A stretch of DNA of 64,000 nucleotides, taken from Flavobacteriia bacterium (GTDB lineage: Bacteria; Bacteroidota; Bacteroidia; Flavobacteriales_D; Crocinitomicaceae). Both the position numbers and the translations under genes were made by a program. Under the pieces are notes generated by a model. It made no database searches, was not told where the DNA came from, and saw only the letters and a program-made list of their open reading frames with translations. This document shows, piece after piece, positions 25,305 to 35,868 of the stretch; positions within the stretch are counted from its first letter, which is position 1, and each line of letters begins with the position of its first letter. The stretch is from NCBI GenBank assembly GCA_026391005.1, contig JAPLEV010000051.1:144608-208607 (forward strand). Reading direction: 5' to 3'.

Positions 25305-26224
25305 TGAATTTTTTTAAGGTATTACGACCAATCAATCTATTGATTATTATTTTTACAATGATCGGTGGCGCTGTTTATCTATTTTCCACCAATTCTTATC
25401 AATACGTTCGCTTTAACGCATTTGATTATAGCTTGTTAATCTTTTCAACCCTCTTAATTGCTGGGGCAGGAAACATCATTAATGACTATTTTGATATAAA
25501 AGCAGACAGAATAAATAAACCAAAAGCAATAATCATTGGTAAATACATAAAAAAAAGATGGGCAATTCTATCTCATTGGATTTTTAATGGACTTGCTGTT
25601 GCGATATCGATATATTTAAGCGTTAAATATCAAACATTATGGTTTGTATTTATTCATGTTGTAAGTGGAAATTTACTTTGGTTCTATAGCATTAGACTTA
25701 AGAAAAAACTAATTATTGGTAATATTGTTGTCGCCATGATGACGGGTCTTATCCCATGTTTAACAATTATATTCTTTAAAGTAAGTAATGAAACAAATAA
25801 TATCTTTTCACCTTATCATGCTGATAGTTGGTCTATTTTCATTAATTACAATCTACTTTATCTCCTTGCCTTTTGTGCATTTATTTTAAATTTTTCTAGA
25901 GAAATTATAAAAGATATAGAAGACATGAAGGGTGATAAAGCAATCCATGTAAAATCTTTGCCAATGGTAATCGGTGAACAAAAAGCGTATTGGCTCGCCG
26001 CATTAATAGCGCAATTAAGTGGAACATCTTGTCTATTAGCTTTTTTTTTCTTTAAAACCGCATTCACTAACGAACTAATTATCTGGGTTATATTTTTCGT
26101 AAGTGGACTTTTAAATTTATTGTTATTACTATTTCCCTATATTCAAACATTAACGATAAAACACGCTAGTCTATTAATTAAATTAACCCTTTTCATAGGG
26201 ATTTGCGCACTTTATTTTTCTTGA
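25304..26224 (+). CDS. UbiA-family prenyltransferase
   Basis: 306 aa integral membrane protein starting at a GTG that overlaps the previous stop codon by one base. The first aspartate motif NDYFDIKADRINKP is at about residues 62-75, and a second D-rich loop REIIKDIEDMKGD lies at about 200-212. Seven or more hydrophobic segments are present. Bacteroidota members near maf are often annotated as geranylgeranylglycerol-phosphate geranylgeranyltransferases, but the acceptor cannot be read from sequence. Probably co-transcribed with its neighbours. Confidence 0.8.
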   Translation: MNFFKVLRPINLLIIIFTMIGGAVYLFSTNSYQYVRFNAFDYSLLIFSTLLIAGAGNIINDYFDIKADRINKPKAIIIGKYIKKRWAILSHWIFNGLAVAISIYLSVKYQTLWFVFIHVVSGNLLWFYSIRLKKKLIIGNIVVAMMTGLIPCLTIIFFKVSNETNNIFSPYHADSWSIFINYNLLYLLAFCAFILNFSREIIKDIEDMKGDKAIHVKSLPMVIGEQKAYWLAALIAQLSGTSCLLAFFFFKTAFTNELIIWVIFFVSGLLNLLLLLFPYIQTLTIKHASLLIKLTLFIGICALYFS

Positions 26225-26228
26225 TGAC

Positions 26229-26792
26229 GTGAAAATTATACTTGGCTCACAATCGCCCAGAAGGCATGAACTTTTAAGTTCTCTCGGATTTGAATTCGAA
26301 GTAGCGATTCCGGATATTGACGAAATTTATCCTCCCGAAACGACTATTGATAGTGTTGCAGCTTATATTGCCGAAAAAAAAGCTGATGCGCTAATTGAAA
26401 AAATAAATGAGGACGATATATTAATTTGTGCAGATACCGTAGTTGTATTAGAGGGAAAGATCATCGGAAAACCAAGTAACCGTGACCATGCAAAAGAGAT
26501 GCTTGAAAGATTATCGGGCAGAACGCATAAAGTAATTACCTCTTATTGCATCGTACATAAAGCACAGTATCATTGTAATTCAGTTGAAACATTCGTAACA
26601 TTTAATGAGTTAAAAGAAGATGAAATACGCTATTATTTGGAAAATGGCAATCCTTACGATAAAGCGGGAGGATATGGTATTCAGGATTGGATTGGCTGTA
26701 TTGCTGTGCATAAAATCGTTGGGTCGTACACCAACGTTATGGGTTTTCCGACTGCCGAGATTTTTAATGAACTTAAAAAATTAGGGGTATAA
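26229..26792 (+). CDS. maf: Maf-like nucleotide pyrophosphatase
   Basis: 187 aa, starting at GTG 26229. The Maf signature LGSQSPRRHELLSSLGF is near the N-terminus. ICADTVV and GKPSNRDHAKEML lie in the middle, and the C-terminal half has DKAGGYGIQDW. Maf proteins hydrolyse non-canonical or canonical nucleoside triphosphates to monophosphates. Cytoplasmic. Last gene of the queE run, followed by a terminator. Confidence 0.93.
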   Translation: MKIILGSQSPRRHELLSSLGFEFEVAIPDIDEIYPPETTIDSVAAYIAEKKADALIEKINEDDILICADTVVVLEGKIIGKPSNRDHAKEMLERLSGRTHKVITSYCIVHKAQYHCNSVETFVTFNELKEDEIRYYLENGNPYDKAGGYGIQDWIGCIAVHKIVGSYTNVMGFPTAEIFNELKKLGV

Positions 26793-26818
26793 AAAAAGGC
26801 GATAAATCGCCTTTTTTC
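26793..26818. terminator. Bidirectional intrinsic terminator
   Basis: AAAAAGGCGA and TCGCCTTTTTT flank a four-base loop. The A-run on one side and T-run on the other suit both maf (+) and the convergent OmpA gene (-). Confidence 0.9.
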
Positions 26819-26833
26819 GAACTATATTAAAGA

Positions 26834-28153
26834 TTACGGTATAACCTTGAACATCACTCTGCGACTTTTCGCATCGCGTACTTCATTATCATCATCACTT
26901 TGAATGTCTAAACTTAACTCATTGGCACCTTCTGAAGAAACTTCAATTCGACCTTCATCTATACCTTGTCGCACAAAATATGCTTTGATTGCCTCTGCCC
27001 TTTGTCTTGCCATGTTGGCTAATTCTTGGCTTTGCTCAGCAACCTCGTCTTCTTTTGTATCATTGTGTCCTGTAATTTCAATTCGAATAGAAGGGTCTGA
27101 ATTCATTTCGGCAATAATAAAATTAAATGCTTCTTTTCCAGAAGGAGTGTACGATTTTTTACCGAAACCAAAATAAGCAACTTGCTCCTGAATCTTTTGA
27201 GCGGAAGTCATCTTATCAGTTAAAATAGGTGTTTTATCATAAATTAAAGTTGAATAAACTTCGGCAACTTCTTCTGTATCAGCTAATATGCAAGTGCATT
27301 GCTCTTTACTATTTACCTCTTTTATTCTGACATTATCAATATAATAGTATGCGTGAGGTAGAACTTCAATTTCACTCCCTTTTGGTTTCTTTTGCGGTTC
27401 TGTTTTTGTTTCTTCATTGGTCTCAAAATTTCCAATTATAATACAAAGTTCATCGCCCTTTGCTTCGTACATTGCACACACTTTTTCCCAACCAAAAATT
27501 CCATTATAGATTTTGTTCTTATAGTTACTTAATGTTCTACCCGGTTCTCTAGAAATAATAGCAGGCATATTTTCAAGTGGTATATCTTTCAATAAATCTT
27601 TTGAAAATAACATTTGAATATTATTGGAAGCATACTTGGATGATTCGCCAAGCGAAACCCAAAATTCAACACAATATTTCATGCCTTTTGTCATTTTAAG
27701 CTTATCTTTTCCACTTACAAAAGGAATAGTTATATAAGACCTTTCCTTAGATAACTTGCCTGGCTTGTAGGTAACGATACCAGCAAAACCATCGCCCCCA
27801 CCTTTTAATCCTTTGTCAAATAAATTCTTGTCTGTCTCATTCAAACGCTCAAAAGATGCCTCTACAGGAATCTCATCACCGTAAATATTGATACCTACAC
27901 CGTAATCGCCCGGCGAATTTCTATTAAAAATATCCGCAAAAGTAAGCGTAGAGGAATATACGTTTTTAAGCAAACCAATTGAATTGGGCTCAGAAATAAT
28001 TCCATCATCGATAAAATCCTCGAAAGTAAAATTTAAAAATGCTTTGGTTTTATCACCTTTACCACTGCGTTGTTGGGCATTAAGCGCAAAACCTTGAAGA
28101 ATCATCAAACTTATTACAACAGAAAGTTTGAAAAGTGTGGAACTAAATCTCAT
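26834..28153 (-). CDS. OmpA-family protein with N-terminal surface domain
   Basis: 439 aa. A signal peptide (residues about 1-27, ending ALNAQ) is followed by about 270 residues of beta-rich sequence with a [18 protein letters not shown] segment and [11 protein letters not shown], which looks like a carbohydrate-binding-type jelly roll. The C-terminal OmpA-like domain (residues about 315-439) contains [15 protein letters not shown] and ends RRVMFKVIP. It likely tethers an extracytoplasmic domain to peptidoglycan. The start overlaps the hemE stop by 11 bases, so it is probably co-transcribed with hemE. Confidence 0.8.
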   Translation of the reverse strand: MRFSSTLFKLSVVISLMILQGFALNAQQRSGKGDKTKAFLNFTFEDFIDDGIISEPNSIGLLKNVYSSTLTFADIFNRNSPGDYGVGINIYGDEIPVEASFERLNETDKNLFDKGLKGGGDGFAGIVTYKPGKLSKERSYITIPFVSGKDKLKMTKGMKYCVEFWVSLGESSKYASNNIQMLFSKDLLKDIPLENMPAIISREPGRTLSNYKNKIYNGIFGWEKVCAMYEAKGDELCIIIGNFETNEETKTEPQKKPKGSEIEVLPHAYYYIDNVRIKEVNSKEQCTCILADTEEVAEVYSTLIYDKTPILTDKMTSAQKIQEQVAYFGFGKKSYTPSGKEAFNFIIAEMNSDPSIRIEITGHNDTKEDEVAEQSQELANMARQRAEAIKAYFVRQGIDEGRIEVSSEGANELSLDIQSDDDNEVRDAKSRRVMFKVIP

Positions 28154-29174
28154 AATTTTTAACGGTTTTAATTAATACTTTAACCTTTTCAGGATCAATA
28201 TCAGGATAAACTCCATGACCCAAATTTACAATATGTCTTTGACTTTTAAATGATTTTAACAAATTTAATGTCTCTTTTTCAATTATTTCATCTGAAGCAT
28301 AGAGAAGACAAGGGTCTAAATTACCTTGCAATGTCTTAGATTCCCCTACCATATCCCTTACCGAGCCCATGTCCATATTCCAATCTAAACCAATGGTAGT
28401 GCAATTTATAGCGCTAATATCAGGTAACGAAGCAACCGCACCTTTCGAAAAGACAGTAAAAGGAACATTAGGAAAAGCTTCAACAATCATTTTAATATAG
28501 TTTAACCCAAAAATTTGGTATTGTTCTCTACCCAAAATACCTGCCCAAGAATCAAATAATTGCAAAGCATCAGCACCCGCTTCAAGTTGCATCTTAAGGT
28601 AAGTTATTGTCACTTCGGTTATCCGTTTTAACAATTCGTGTGCCACAACTGGCTGGGTATACAAGAATTTACGAGATTCAGAAAACGTCTTGGATCCTTT
28701 TCCCTCTACCATATAACATAGGATTGTCCATGGGGCGCCAGCAAAGCCTATTAAAGGCACCCTCCCATTTAATTCTCGTTTTGTAATCTTTAGTGCTTCA
28801 AAAACGTAGGAAAGACGATCAGCAACATCAATGTTTTTATCTAACAATTCCAGTTGTTCTTTTGAGCGAATGGTATTTTCAAACCAAGGTCCTTTTTGTT
28901 CCAACATTTGATAAGGCAAGCCCATGGCCTCGGGCACAACTAAGATATCAGAGAAAATAATAGCCGCATCAACGTCCAGATGATCTACAGGTTGGATACT
29001 TACTTCTGCAGCCAAAGCTGGAGTTTCAACTAATTCTTTAAAACCAGATAAGGTAGCTCGCAGCGCCCTATATTCCGGTAAAATACGGCCGGCTTGACGC
29101 ATTAACCAAACAGGATAGCGTTCAATTGCTTCTCCCCTAGCAGCACGAAGAAATAAATCGTTTTTGAATTTCAT
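28143..29174 (-). CDS. hemE: Uroporphyrinogen decarboxylase
   Basis: 343 aa from the ATG at 29174; a TTG at 29183 lies inside the promoter box and cannot be the start. It decarboxylates uroporphyrinogen III to coproporphyrinogen III in haem synthesis. Visible blocks are the N-terminal [12 protein letters not shown], which holds the substrate-binding arginine, then [23 protein letters not shown] and LDWNMDMG. The C-terminus carries NLGHGVYPD. Length is typical of the family. Confidence 0.95.
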   Translation of the reverse strand: MKFKNDLFLRAARGEAIERYPVWLMRQAGRILPEYRALRATLSGFKELVETPALAAEVSIQPVDHLDVDAAIIFSDILVVPEAMGLPYQMLEQKGPWFENTIRSKEQLELLDKNIDVADRLSYVFEALKITKRELNGRVPLIGFAGAPWTILCYMVEGKGSKTFSESRKFLYTQPVVAHELLKRITEVTITYLKMQLEAGADALQLFDSWAGILGREQYQIFGLNYIKMIVEAFPNVPFTVFSKGAVASLPDISAINCTTIGLDWNMDMGSVRDMVGESKTLQGNLDPCLLYASDEIIEKETLNLLKSFKSQRHIVNLGHGVYPDIDPEKVKVLIKTVKNYEI

Positions 29175-29180
29175 TGTCAG

Positions 29181-29210
29181 CAAAGTTAATTATTCGGTTT
29201 AAACACCCAA
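29181..29210 (-). promoter_or_regulatory. Promoter of hemE
   Basis: On the minus strand a TTG (29208-29210) and TAACTTTG (29181-29188) are 19 bases apart. The box ends six bases before the hemE ATG, so the mRNA would be nearly leaderless. Confidence 0.65.
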
Positions 29211-29230
29211 TTTTTTATACTCATTATTCT

Positions 29231-29905
29231 TTACCAAGCGATTGGATTTTTTCCATTTTCCATTAGATATTCATTGGCCTTACTGAAGTGTTTGCATCCG
29301 TAAAAGCCCCGATAAACAGACAGAGGAGAAGGATGAGGTGCTTTAAGAACAAGGTGCTTTTCTTGATTAATCAATTTGATCTTTTGCTGTGCTTTTGTTC
29401 CCCATAGTAAAAAAACAAGGTGCTGATTTTGTTTAGAAATTAGTTCAATAATCGCGTCTGTAAATTTCTCCCATCCTAATTTGCTGTGGCTATCCGGCTT
29501 ACCTTCTTCAACCGTTAAAATCGAATTTAACAATAATACACCTTGACTTGCCCATCTAGACAAATCACCATTTTTATGCATTTCTCTACCAATATCGCTT
29601 TTTAACTCAGTATAGATATTTTTCAAACTTTTGGGAATGGGAGTAAGCGGACTAACTGAGAAACAAAGCCCATTTGCAAAATGCTTTGTAGGATATGGGT
29701 CTTGGCCAAGTATCACCACTTTAATTTCCGATAAAGCGGTAAAATTTAATGCAGCAAAAATCTTGTTTTTGGGAGGAAAAATACTATCCGGAGTACTATT
29801 AAATAGCACATCCGCTTTTTTACAAGCAGTATAAAAAATTGCTTTTACATTTTCATCAAAGGAATCATACCAGTCCGAATTCAGCAGTTTATCTAAGGAT
29901 GCCAT
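29231..29905 (-). CDS. ung: Uracil-DNA glycosylase
   Basis: 224 aa, family-1 UDG that removes uracil from DNA in base excision repair. The catalytic GQDPYPT is at about residues 66-72, the GVLLLNSILTVEEGKPDSH block follows, and HPSPLSVYRGF holds the second catalytic histidine. Its start is one base downstream of the acyltransferase stop, which implies co-transcription. Confidence 0.97.
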   Translation of the reverse strand: MASLDKLLNSDWYDSFDENVKAIFYTACKKADVLFNSTPDSIFPPKNKIFAALNFTALSEIKVVILGQDPYPTKHFANGLCFSVSPLTPIPKSLKNIYTELKSDIGREMHKNGDLSRWASQGVLLLNSILTVEEGKPDSHSKLGWEKFTDAIIELISKQNQHLVFLLWGTKAQQKIKLINQEKHLVLKAPHPSPLSVYRGFYGCKHFSKANEYLMENGKNPIAW

Positions 29906-29906
29906 T

Positions 29907-31229
29907 TCAAATTGACTTTAATGAATTGGCGAGCCTTTCAGCAGTTGCGTTGTAGTTAAATAAATCCACCTTTCGTGTTTTTAAATATCTGTAACAATAA
30001 TGAATATCGTTTTTAAAGTAGAAGGCCACAAGGCCATAAAACCAAATGAAAAAATAATATGTAAAACCAATTAAGAAGGCATAGGTAGATCCTAAGCAAG
30101 AAAAGTAATTAGCGATTAAAAAAATAAAAGGAATGTTAAATAAGCCCACAACTGCAATAAGAATAATTAATTTACTTGAGCCCCAAAAAACTGGGCGAAT
30201 GAATACTTTTTCAACAAAACGTTTAATGAAAAAATAAAATAAACCCACATGAATAATTCCCAGCAAGGCAAATGGCAAGCACAACAAAATTTTAATCACC
30301 TTATTTTTTAAGTTCCAGGAACTTGTAGCATGCAAAAAACGTTCGTTTTCTGAAATATTTATGGCGGCGAGAGAAGAAAAATAATCTTTAACTTCCTGCC
30401 TTACACCCGTAAGTTGTTCTAATTGATCTGCTGATTTTTCATTTAATACTTTGGCTAATTCCTGGGAATAAAAATGGCGATCTTCCAATGTATACTTAAC
30501 ATCATAGCAAATAGGATCCATTCCCTTTCTTGTAAGCATCATACACTGTTCATGAAATTCTAACCACTCCATATTTTCGACATGCGTAATTTGATTTTTC
30601 ATATCCTGCTCTAGCATTCTGGTAAGCATCGTAATCGTACCTGAAGGATTTTGCTCGTATTGCTCTCGATAATCATTTAAACAAATTCGATCCCCTGATG
30701 AAATAAGCAATTCACTAAGTGCCATATTAGGTGCAGTATAATTACATCCAATGGCATTAACATAAACATTATGCTCCCAATTCATCACTTCTAATGCAGT
30801 AAAACCAATTCTGAAAGCCCCTTTTTTAATCGGTTTGAGTCTACGTATAAAAACCTCATCGGTGAATCCTTCTCCAAAAATTAAAATGTTTTTATTTTTC
30901 CTCAGTATTTCAGATGTTTTTAAAAAAACCAACCTATTTTTCTCTTGTGTATCTCCACCATCTAATTGGCGATAGATGGGCAACATATGAGCTGCACTAA
31001 AAATGGGTTTTAGAATGGGCTTAAAAACATCTGCTCGCGCCATGAAATGAACAATGTTTTTTCCAAAAAGAGCAATTACTAAAGGATCCATAAATGCTGC
31101 AGGATGGTTGCTGACAAAAATCGTTCTTCCTAATTCTCTTTGTTTAAAATTAAAGGTTCTGACCGCTTTAAAGAAAACACGCAAGCCAACATTGAAAATA
31201 AGCCAAAACAAAAAATAAACGATTTTCAT
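29907..31229 (-). CDS. PlsC-like acyltransferase membrane protein
   Basis: 440 aa from the ATG at 31229; the longer open frame upstream overlaps the divergent ddl gene and is not used. An N-terminal hydrophobic segment (IVYFLFWLIFNVGLRVFF) leads into the acyltransferase domain: FVSNHPAAFMDPL, where histidine and aspartate are five residues apart instead of four, and ILIFGEGFTDEVFIRRLKP. The C-terminal third has three membrane spans. A role in phospholipid or glycolipid acylation is likely, but the substrate is unknown. Likely co-transcribed with ung. Confidence 0.8.
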   Translation of the reverse strand: MKIVYFLFWLIFNVGLRVFFKAVRTFNFKQRELGRTIFVSNHPAAFMDPLVIALFGKNIVHFMARADVFKPILKPIFSAAHMLPIYRQLDGGDTQEKNRLVFLKTSEILRKNKNILIFGEGFTDEVFIRRLKPIKKGAFRIGFTALEVMNWEHNVYVNAIGCNYTAPNMALSELLISSGDRICLNDYREQYEQNPSGTITMLTRMLEQDMKNQITHVENMEWLEFHEQCMMLTRKGMDPICYDVKYTLEDRHFYSQELAKVLNEKSADQLEQLTGVRQEVKDYFSSLAAINISENERFLHATSSWNLKNKVIKILLCLPFALLGIIHVGLFYFFIKRFVEKVFIRPVFWGSSKLIILIAVVGLFNIPFIFLIANYFSCLGSTYAFLIGFTYYFFIWFYGLVAFYFKNDIHYCYRYLKTRKVDLFNYNATAERLANSLKSI

Positions 31230-31387
31230 ATTCAAAACTAACCAAAATAAATCGAACGAGGAATATTTACACCCAAACGGTAAAATGAAAAATCCTAAGG
31301 AATTAACAATCTGTATAGTGAAAACTTTCAGTATCACAAGAAATATGTAACTGCTATGTGTATAATTTAGCGTAAAGAAATTAATTA

Positions 31388-32353
31388 ATGAAAACAATAG
31401 GGATTTTTTGCGGTGGATTTTCTTCTGAATTTGATATTTCAATTAAAAGTGCTACAACTATTAAAAACCACTTGCCATCTGAATTTTTAAGCTTTAAAAT
31501 AATTGTTAGCAAAACAAAATGGGAGGTTGAAGCCGGGACTGAAATGGTATCATTTAATCTAAATGATTGTAGTTTTTTGTTTCAGGGTAAAAAAATAATC
31601 CTAGATGCAGCGATTGTATACATACACGGAGATCCTGGTGAAAACGGAAAAATCCAAGCTATGCTCGAATTACATGGTATCAAATACATTAATTCTGGTC
31701 CCTTAGCATCTGCACTATCATTTGATAAATGGTATTGCAATCAATTTTTGAAAACTTTTAATATCCCGGTAGCAAAGTCTTTATTTTTAAAAAATATTGA
31801 AGAATATACACCATCTGAATTAGTTAAGGATTTGGGATTACCCCTCTTTATTAAACCATCAGATTCTGGCTCATCTTACGGTATTTCTAAAGTAAAAAAA
31901 ATAGAGGATATCCCGAAAGCCCTGCAAATTGCATTTAATGAAGGTGACACTGTTGTCGTTGAGTCATTTTTAGATGGTATTGAGGTTACATGTGGAGTGT
32001 ACAAGTCCGCAACAGGGATTTCCACTCTACCTCTTACAGAAATTGTTTCAGACAATGAGTTTTTTGACTATGAAGCGAAATACCAAGGCAAATCAAGTGA
32101 AATAACCCCTGCAAGAATAGATGAATCTTTAGCTAAAGAGGTTCAATCGATGGCAAAAGACATTTATTCACTTTTGCAGTTACGATCAATCGCTAGGGTT
32201 GATTTTATGTTGGTTAAAAACAAGCCCTATGTTATTGAAGTGAATACCACGCCCGGATTTTCATCTGCTTCCATTGTACCACAAATGTTGGCAGTAGCGA
32301 AAATTTCACTAGACGAGTTCTGGAAAGACATTGTTTCAGTTGAATTAGGTTAA
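31388..32353 (+). CDS. ddl: D-alanine-D-alanine ligase
   Basis: 321 aa ATP-grasp enzyme making the D-Ala-D-Ala dipeptide of peptidoglycan. The N-terminus has IGIFCGGFSSEFDISIKSA. The ATP-grasp core shows PLFIKPSDSGSSYGISKV, VESFLDGIEVTCGVY and the C-terminal VIEVNTTPGFSSASIVPQ, which includes the metal-binding ENTTPG-like block. The 3' end overlaps dacB by four bases (convergent), so two peptidoglycan genes sit tail to tail. Confidence 0.95.
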   Translation: MKTIGIFCGGFSSEFDISIKSATTIKNHLPSEFLSFKIIVSKTKWEVEAGTEMVSFNLNDCSFLFQGKKIILDAAIVYIHGDPGENGKIQAMLELHGIKYINSGPLASALSFDKWYCNQFLKTFNIPVAKSLFLKNIEEYTPSELVKDLGLPLFIKPSDSGSSYGISKVKKIEDIPKALQIAFNEGDTVVVESFLDGIEVTCGVYKSATGISTLPLTEIVSDNEFFDYEAKYQGKSSEITPARIDESLAKEVQSMAKDIYSLLQLRSIARVDFMLVKNKPYVIEVNTTPGFSSASIVPQMLAVAKISLDEFWKDIVSVELG

Positions 32354-33801
32354 TAGTTTACCATAGCATTCAATACATCTTCCATTTTCAAGACAATCTG
32401 TGATGAAGTGCCAGAAAAATTATTCACGCAAAAAGAAAATGCTATGTTTTTTCCGGAAAGAGCTTTCACATAACCAGCATAAGATTTAACGTTATTTAAA
32501 GTGCCACTTTTAGCGAATATCCTTCCTTCCCCCAATTGTCCTTTACATAAATTTTTTATTGTCCCTGTTTGTCCAGCAATGGGTAATGTTGCCAAAAAAA
32601 TCGGGTAATTGGAAGACGAATACATATATGAAAGTAAATTACAAAAATGATTGGCGGATATGTAATTGTTTCGAGACAAGCCACTTCCATCACTTAAAAC
32701 AATATCATCAATAGAAATTTTGTTGCTCAAATAGTTTTTCAAAATACCGATACTTGCAGTAGTTGTTCCATTGCCTAATTTTGCATATCCCAAATAATTT
32801 AATAAGGCCTCAGCAAAAAGATTTACGCTTTTAGAATTCGTCCAAAAAGCTATATCATTCACACTTTTGCCAGTGTGACTAAAAAGTAATTTAAAATTAA
32901 CACCATAATTATTCTTTGAATTGGGTGACAATAACCTAAAGCATTTTGCTCCATTACCAACTTTAATTCCTTTTTGCAATAATATAGTTGTCCATTCCTT
33001 TGCTAGTTGATATTCGGGGTCGGGCATGCTTCCTTTAACCTCAAATGATCCTCGATTAGCTGGGATTTCGCCTATTGCCATTCTATTTAACGAAAAGGGA
33101 ACCCCATAAATATTACAATTATCTCTCGAGGTAGAACTCGCTTTTACATTGCATTTCATTACTAAACCTTCCACAACAGGATAGACACTTTTGAGTGTTG
33201 ATTTAGTCCCTTTTTTTCCAGAATCAAAATTTAATTTTATCGTATTATCATAAAAATTTATTCCTGAATGAAAAGCACCAAAATAGTTCCCGAGGTCATC
33301 CGTCTCCCAACCAATTGGTGGGCCTTCATAACCGAAAAGTGATCCATCAGAAATTATAGCTCCATCAACAGCCTTAATCCCCATGTCAACTAAGGAATCT
33401 GCCCATGCAGTCAAAAAATCCATTTCATGACCAAGGTTATTAAAATACTTACTTCCCATAGAAACATCTCCAGCCCCTTTTATCCAAATATTGCCATGTA
33501 CAACTCCATTTTCATCTATTGGGCCATCACTATAAATTTTTGTAACGGGAGAATAGTTTTTGCCCAATATTTCAAAAGCCGATGCAGTAGTAAAAAGTTT
33601 GGTAGTAGATGCACTTACAAGTAATTTTTCTTTATTAAAGGATGCGATAATCGAATCGGAATCTAAATCAATAGCCATAAAGGATATGCTTGCGGCTTCA
33701 TTAAAAGGATGCTTAGCAAAACCGACTATTGCATCTTGAACATTTTGTGGGGTACAAATCCTGAAGTTAAATAAAAAGAAGAATAAAATGTACCTTTGCA
33801 T
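32350..33801 (-). CDS. dacB: D-alanyl-D-alanine carboxypeptidase / PBP4
   Basis: 483 aa. An N-terminal hydrophobic signal (YILFFFLFNFRICT) is followed by the penicillin-binding protein 4 fold. The SxxK motif is STTK in LVSASTTKLFTTASAFE (residues about 61-77), the second motif lies in LSDGSGLSRNNYIS, and the KTG-like motif is KSGTLNNVKSYAGY. It probably trims or cleaves peptidoglycan crosslinks in the periplasm. Located next to ddl. Confidence 0.93.
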   Translation of the reverse strand: MQRYILFFFLFNFRICTPQNVQDAIVGFAKHPFNEAASISFMAIDLDSDSIIASFNKEKLLVSASTTKLFTTASAFEILGKNYSPVTKIYSDGPIDENGVVHGNIWIKGAGDVSMGSKYFNNLGHEMDFLTAWADSLVDMGIKAVDGAIISDGSLFGYEGPPIGWETDDLGNYFGAFHSGINFYDNTIKLNFDSGKKGTKSTLKSVYPVVEGLVMKCNVKASSTSRDNCNIYGVPFSLNRMAIGEIPANRGSFEVKGSMPDPEYQLAKEWTTILLQKGIKVGNGAKCFRLLSPNSKNNYGVNFKLLFSHTGKSVNDIAFWTNSKSVNLFAEALLNYLGYAKLGNGTTTASIGILKNYLSNKISIDDIVLSDGSGLSRNNYISANHFCNLLSYMYSSSNYPIFLATLPIAGQTGTIKNLCKGQLGEGRIFAKSGTLNNVKSYAGYVKALSGKNIAFSFCVNNFSGTSSQIVLKMEDVLNAMVNY

Positions 33802-33880
33802 ACGGAAGTTTATTTGTAAAATTCATCAATTAATTTAATAATCGAAGAAAAAAAATTGAATAATTCGGCCTTGATTTTCT

Positions 33881-35056
33881 ATGGTAGATAAAAAAAAAAT
33901 TAAAATCCTAAGAATAATAAATCGATTCAATATCGGTGGCCCTGTTTATAATGCCGTTTTGTTGAGTGCATTCATGCCAGAAGAATACGAGACACTGCTT
34001 ATTGGTGGAATGCCCGAAGAAAATGAAGCTAATTCACTTTACATTGCGGAAAAATATGGTATAAGCCCTGTATTGATTTCAGAAATGCAACGGGAACCTA
34101 ATTTAATGAATGATAACAGCGCCTTAAAAAAAATAAAGGAAATCATTCGAAGATTCCAACCAGATATTGTTCACACCCATGCATCGAAAGCAGGTGCCTT
34201 AGGAAGAAAAGCGGCATTTGATTGCGGCGTTCCAATTGTGATACATACTTTTCATGGACATATTTTTCATTCTTATTTCAGTTGGTGGAAAACGAAATTA
34301 TACCAACTTATTGAACGGAGACTTTCAAAAAAAACGACCGGAATAATTGCTATTTCAGCCATTCAAAAAGACGAACTTTCCTTGAAATATAGAATTTGTC
34401 ATCCATCGAAAATTAAGATAATTCCATTAGGGTTTGATTTAAGGCCATTTAACGAAAATCTAAAAGAAAAGCGAGAACATACAAGAAACAGTTACGCATT
34501 GGAAGGGTCAGACATTGCTGTAGCCATAATTGGACGATTGGTAGCAATAAAGAATCATCAAATGTTTTTAGATATTATTGAAAAAGTAAATCAAAAGACT
34601 CGTAAAAAGGTAGTTTATTTCATTGTTGGTGATGGGGAAGAATCAGATAATATCCAAGAATCGATAAAGCCCTTAAAAGAAAAAGGCATGGACATTAGGA
34701 TGACTTCGTGGATTAAAGATATAGCTACCTTTAATGCAGGCATGGATATAATATGTTTAACTTCAAAAAATGAAGGTACGCCAGTGAGTTTGATAGAAGC
34801 ACAAGCCGCTGGAATCCCAATAATTGCCACCAATGTGGGTGGAATTAAAGATATTATTTTAGAGGACAAGACCGGATATATTGTTAACACGGATGATATT
34901 GATGGATTTGCTGAAAAATTATGGGAATTAATCGAAAATGAAAATAAACGACAAGAAATGTCACAAAACGGTTGGACTTTCGTAAAGGATAAATTTCAAT
35001 ACACAAAATTGATTTCTAATATGGATGAATACTATAAATCACTCCTGAATAGATAA
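33881..35056 (+). CDS. Group 1 glycosyltransferase
   Basis: 391 aa, GT4-type. The N-terminus has the acceptor-side Rossmann start INRFNIGGPVYNAVLLS and HTHASKAGALGRKAAF. The C-terminal Rossmann half carries AIIGRLVAIKNHQMFLDII and the nucleotide-sugar EX7E-type motif in NEGTPVSLIEAQAAGIPIIA. First gene of the polysaccharide cluster, four bases before the Wza-like gene. Sugar donor and acceptor are unknown. Confidence 0.88.
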   Translation: MVDKKKIKILRIINRFNIGGPVYNAVLLSAFMPEEYETLLIGGMPEENEANSLYIAEKYGISPVLISEMQREPNLMNDNSALKKIKEIIRRFQPDIVHTHASKAGALGRKAAFDCGVPIVIHTFHGHIFHSYFSWWKTKLYQLIERRLSKKTTGIIAISAIQKDELSLKYRICHPSKIKIIPLGFDLRPFNENLKEKREHTRNSYALEGSDIAVAIIGRLVAIKNHQMFLDIIEKVNQKTRKKVVYFIVGDGEESDNIQESIKPLKEKGMDIRMTSWIKDIATFNAGMDIICLTSKNEGTPVSLIEAQAAGIPIIATNVGGIKDIILEDKTGYIVNTDDIDGFAEKLWELIENENKRQEMSQNGWTFVKDKFQYTKLISNMDEYYKSLLNR

Positions 35057-35060
35057 CGTT

Positions 35061-35858
35061 ATGATTAAACAATTTAAACAACATCAGAAACAACTTTTAG
35101 TCGGCATTATTTTGCTATCCGTTTTGCTCTTGGGCTCCTGCGCGAGTTTTAATACAAATGAAATGTTTACCATTTCAAAAAAGGATAACTTTCAATACGA
35201 TTCAATTCCCTTGGGACCTTTAAATGAGCATAAAATCTGCGCTGGAGATCGCTTTTCATTTTCATTTTCTACGAATAACGGTGAAAAAATCATTTTTGGT
35301 TCTTCTGGGGCAGCCAATCCATCGAATACGTCCACAGGATATAATCCTATAATTACTCAAGATTATTTAGTTCAACTTGACGGCCATGTTGAATTACCAT
35401 TAATTGGTAAGATAAAGGTAGAAGGCTTGACAACTGAAACCTTAGAAGAAAACTTAGAATTATTGCTTTCAAACGATTACTTGCTGCCTTTCGTACAAAT
35501 TAGATTAACTAACGAGCGCGTGGTTATATTTCCTGGACAAAATAGTGGGCAGGTCATTAATTTACAAAATTCAAACACTTCTTTAATTGAGGTAATTGCA
35601 ATGGCAAATGGAATCCGCACGGACGGCTATGCCAATTCAATAAAACTTATTCGTAAAATAGAAAACAAAAGGGTAATCTATAAAATTGATTTATCGACAA
35701 TAGAGGGGTTGAAGCAAGGAGATATGTTTGTTCAAGGTAATGATTACATTTACATACATTCAAAAAAGAGAACTGGAGGCGAAATTTTAAAAGCAATAAC
35801 CCCGTGGCTAAGTGTTTTTTCAAGCTCATTAGCTATCTATGCCCTCATTATTAAATAG
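35061..35858 (+). CDS. Wza-like polysaccharide export lipoprotein
   Basis: 265 aa. The lipoprotein signal LLSVLLLGSC has the lipidated cysteine at about residue 28. The polysaccharide export domain follows (ICAGDRFSFSF, then DYLVQLDGHVELPLIGKI), and an SLBB-like part comes after (SNTSLIEVIAMANGIRTDGY). The C-terminal hydrophobic helix (SSLAIYALII) is the expected outer-membrane alpha-helix. It should form the outer-membrane channel for the chain whose length is set by the Wzc-like kinase immediately downstream. Confidence 0.9.
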   Translation: MIKQFKQHQKQLLVGIILLSVLLLGSCASFNTNEMFTISKKDNFQYDSIPLGPLNEHKICAGDRFSFSFSTNNGEKIIFGSSGAANPSNTSTGYNPIITQDYLVQLDGHVELPLIGKIKVEGLTTETLEENLELLLSNDYLLPFVQIRLTNERVVIFPGQNSGQVINLQNSNTSLIEVIAMANGIRTDGYANSIKLIRKIENKRVIYKIDLSTIEGLKQGDMFVQGNDYIYIHSKKRTGGEILKAITPWLSVFSSSLAIYALIIK

Positions 35859-35868
35859 ACATTAAAAA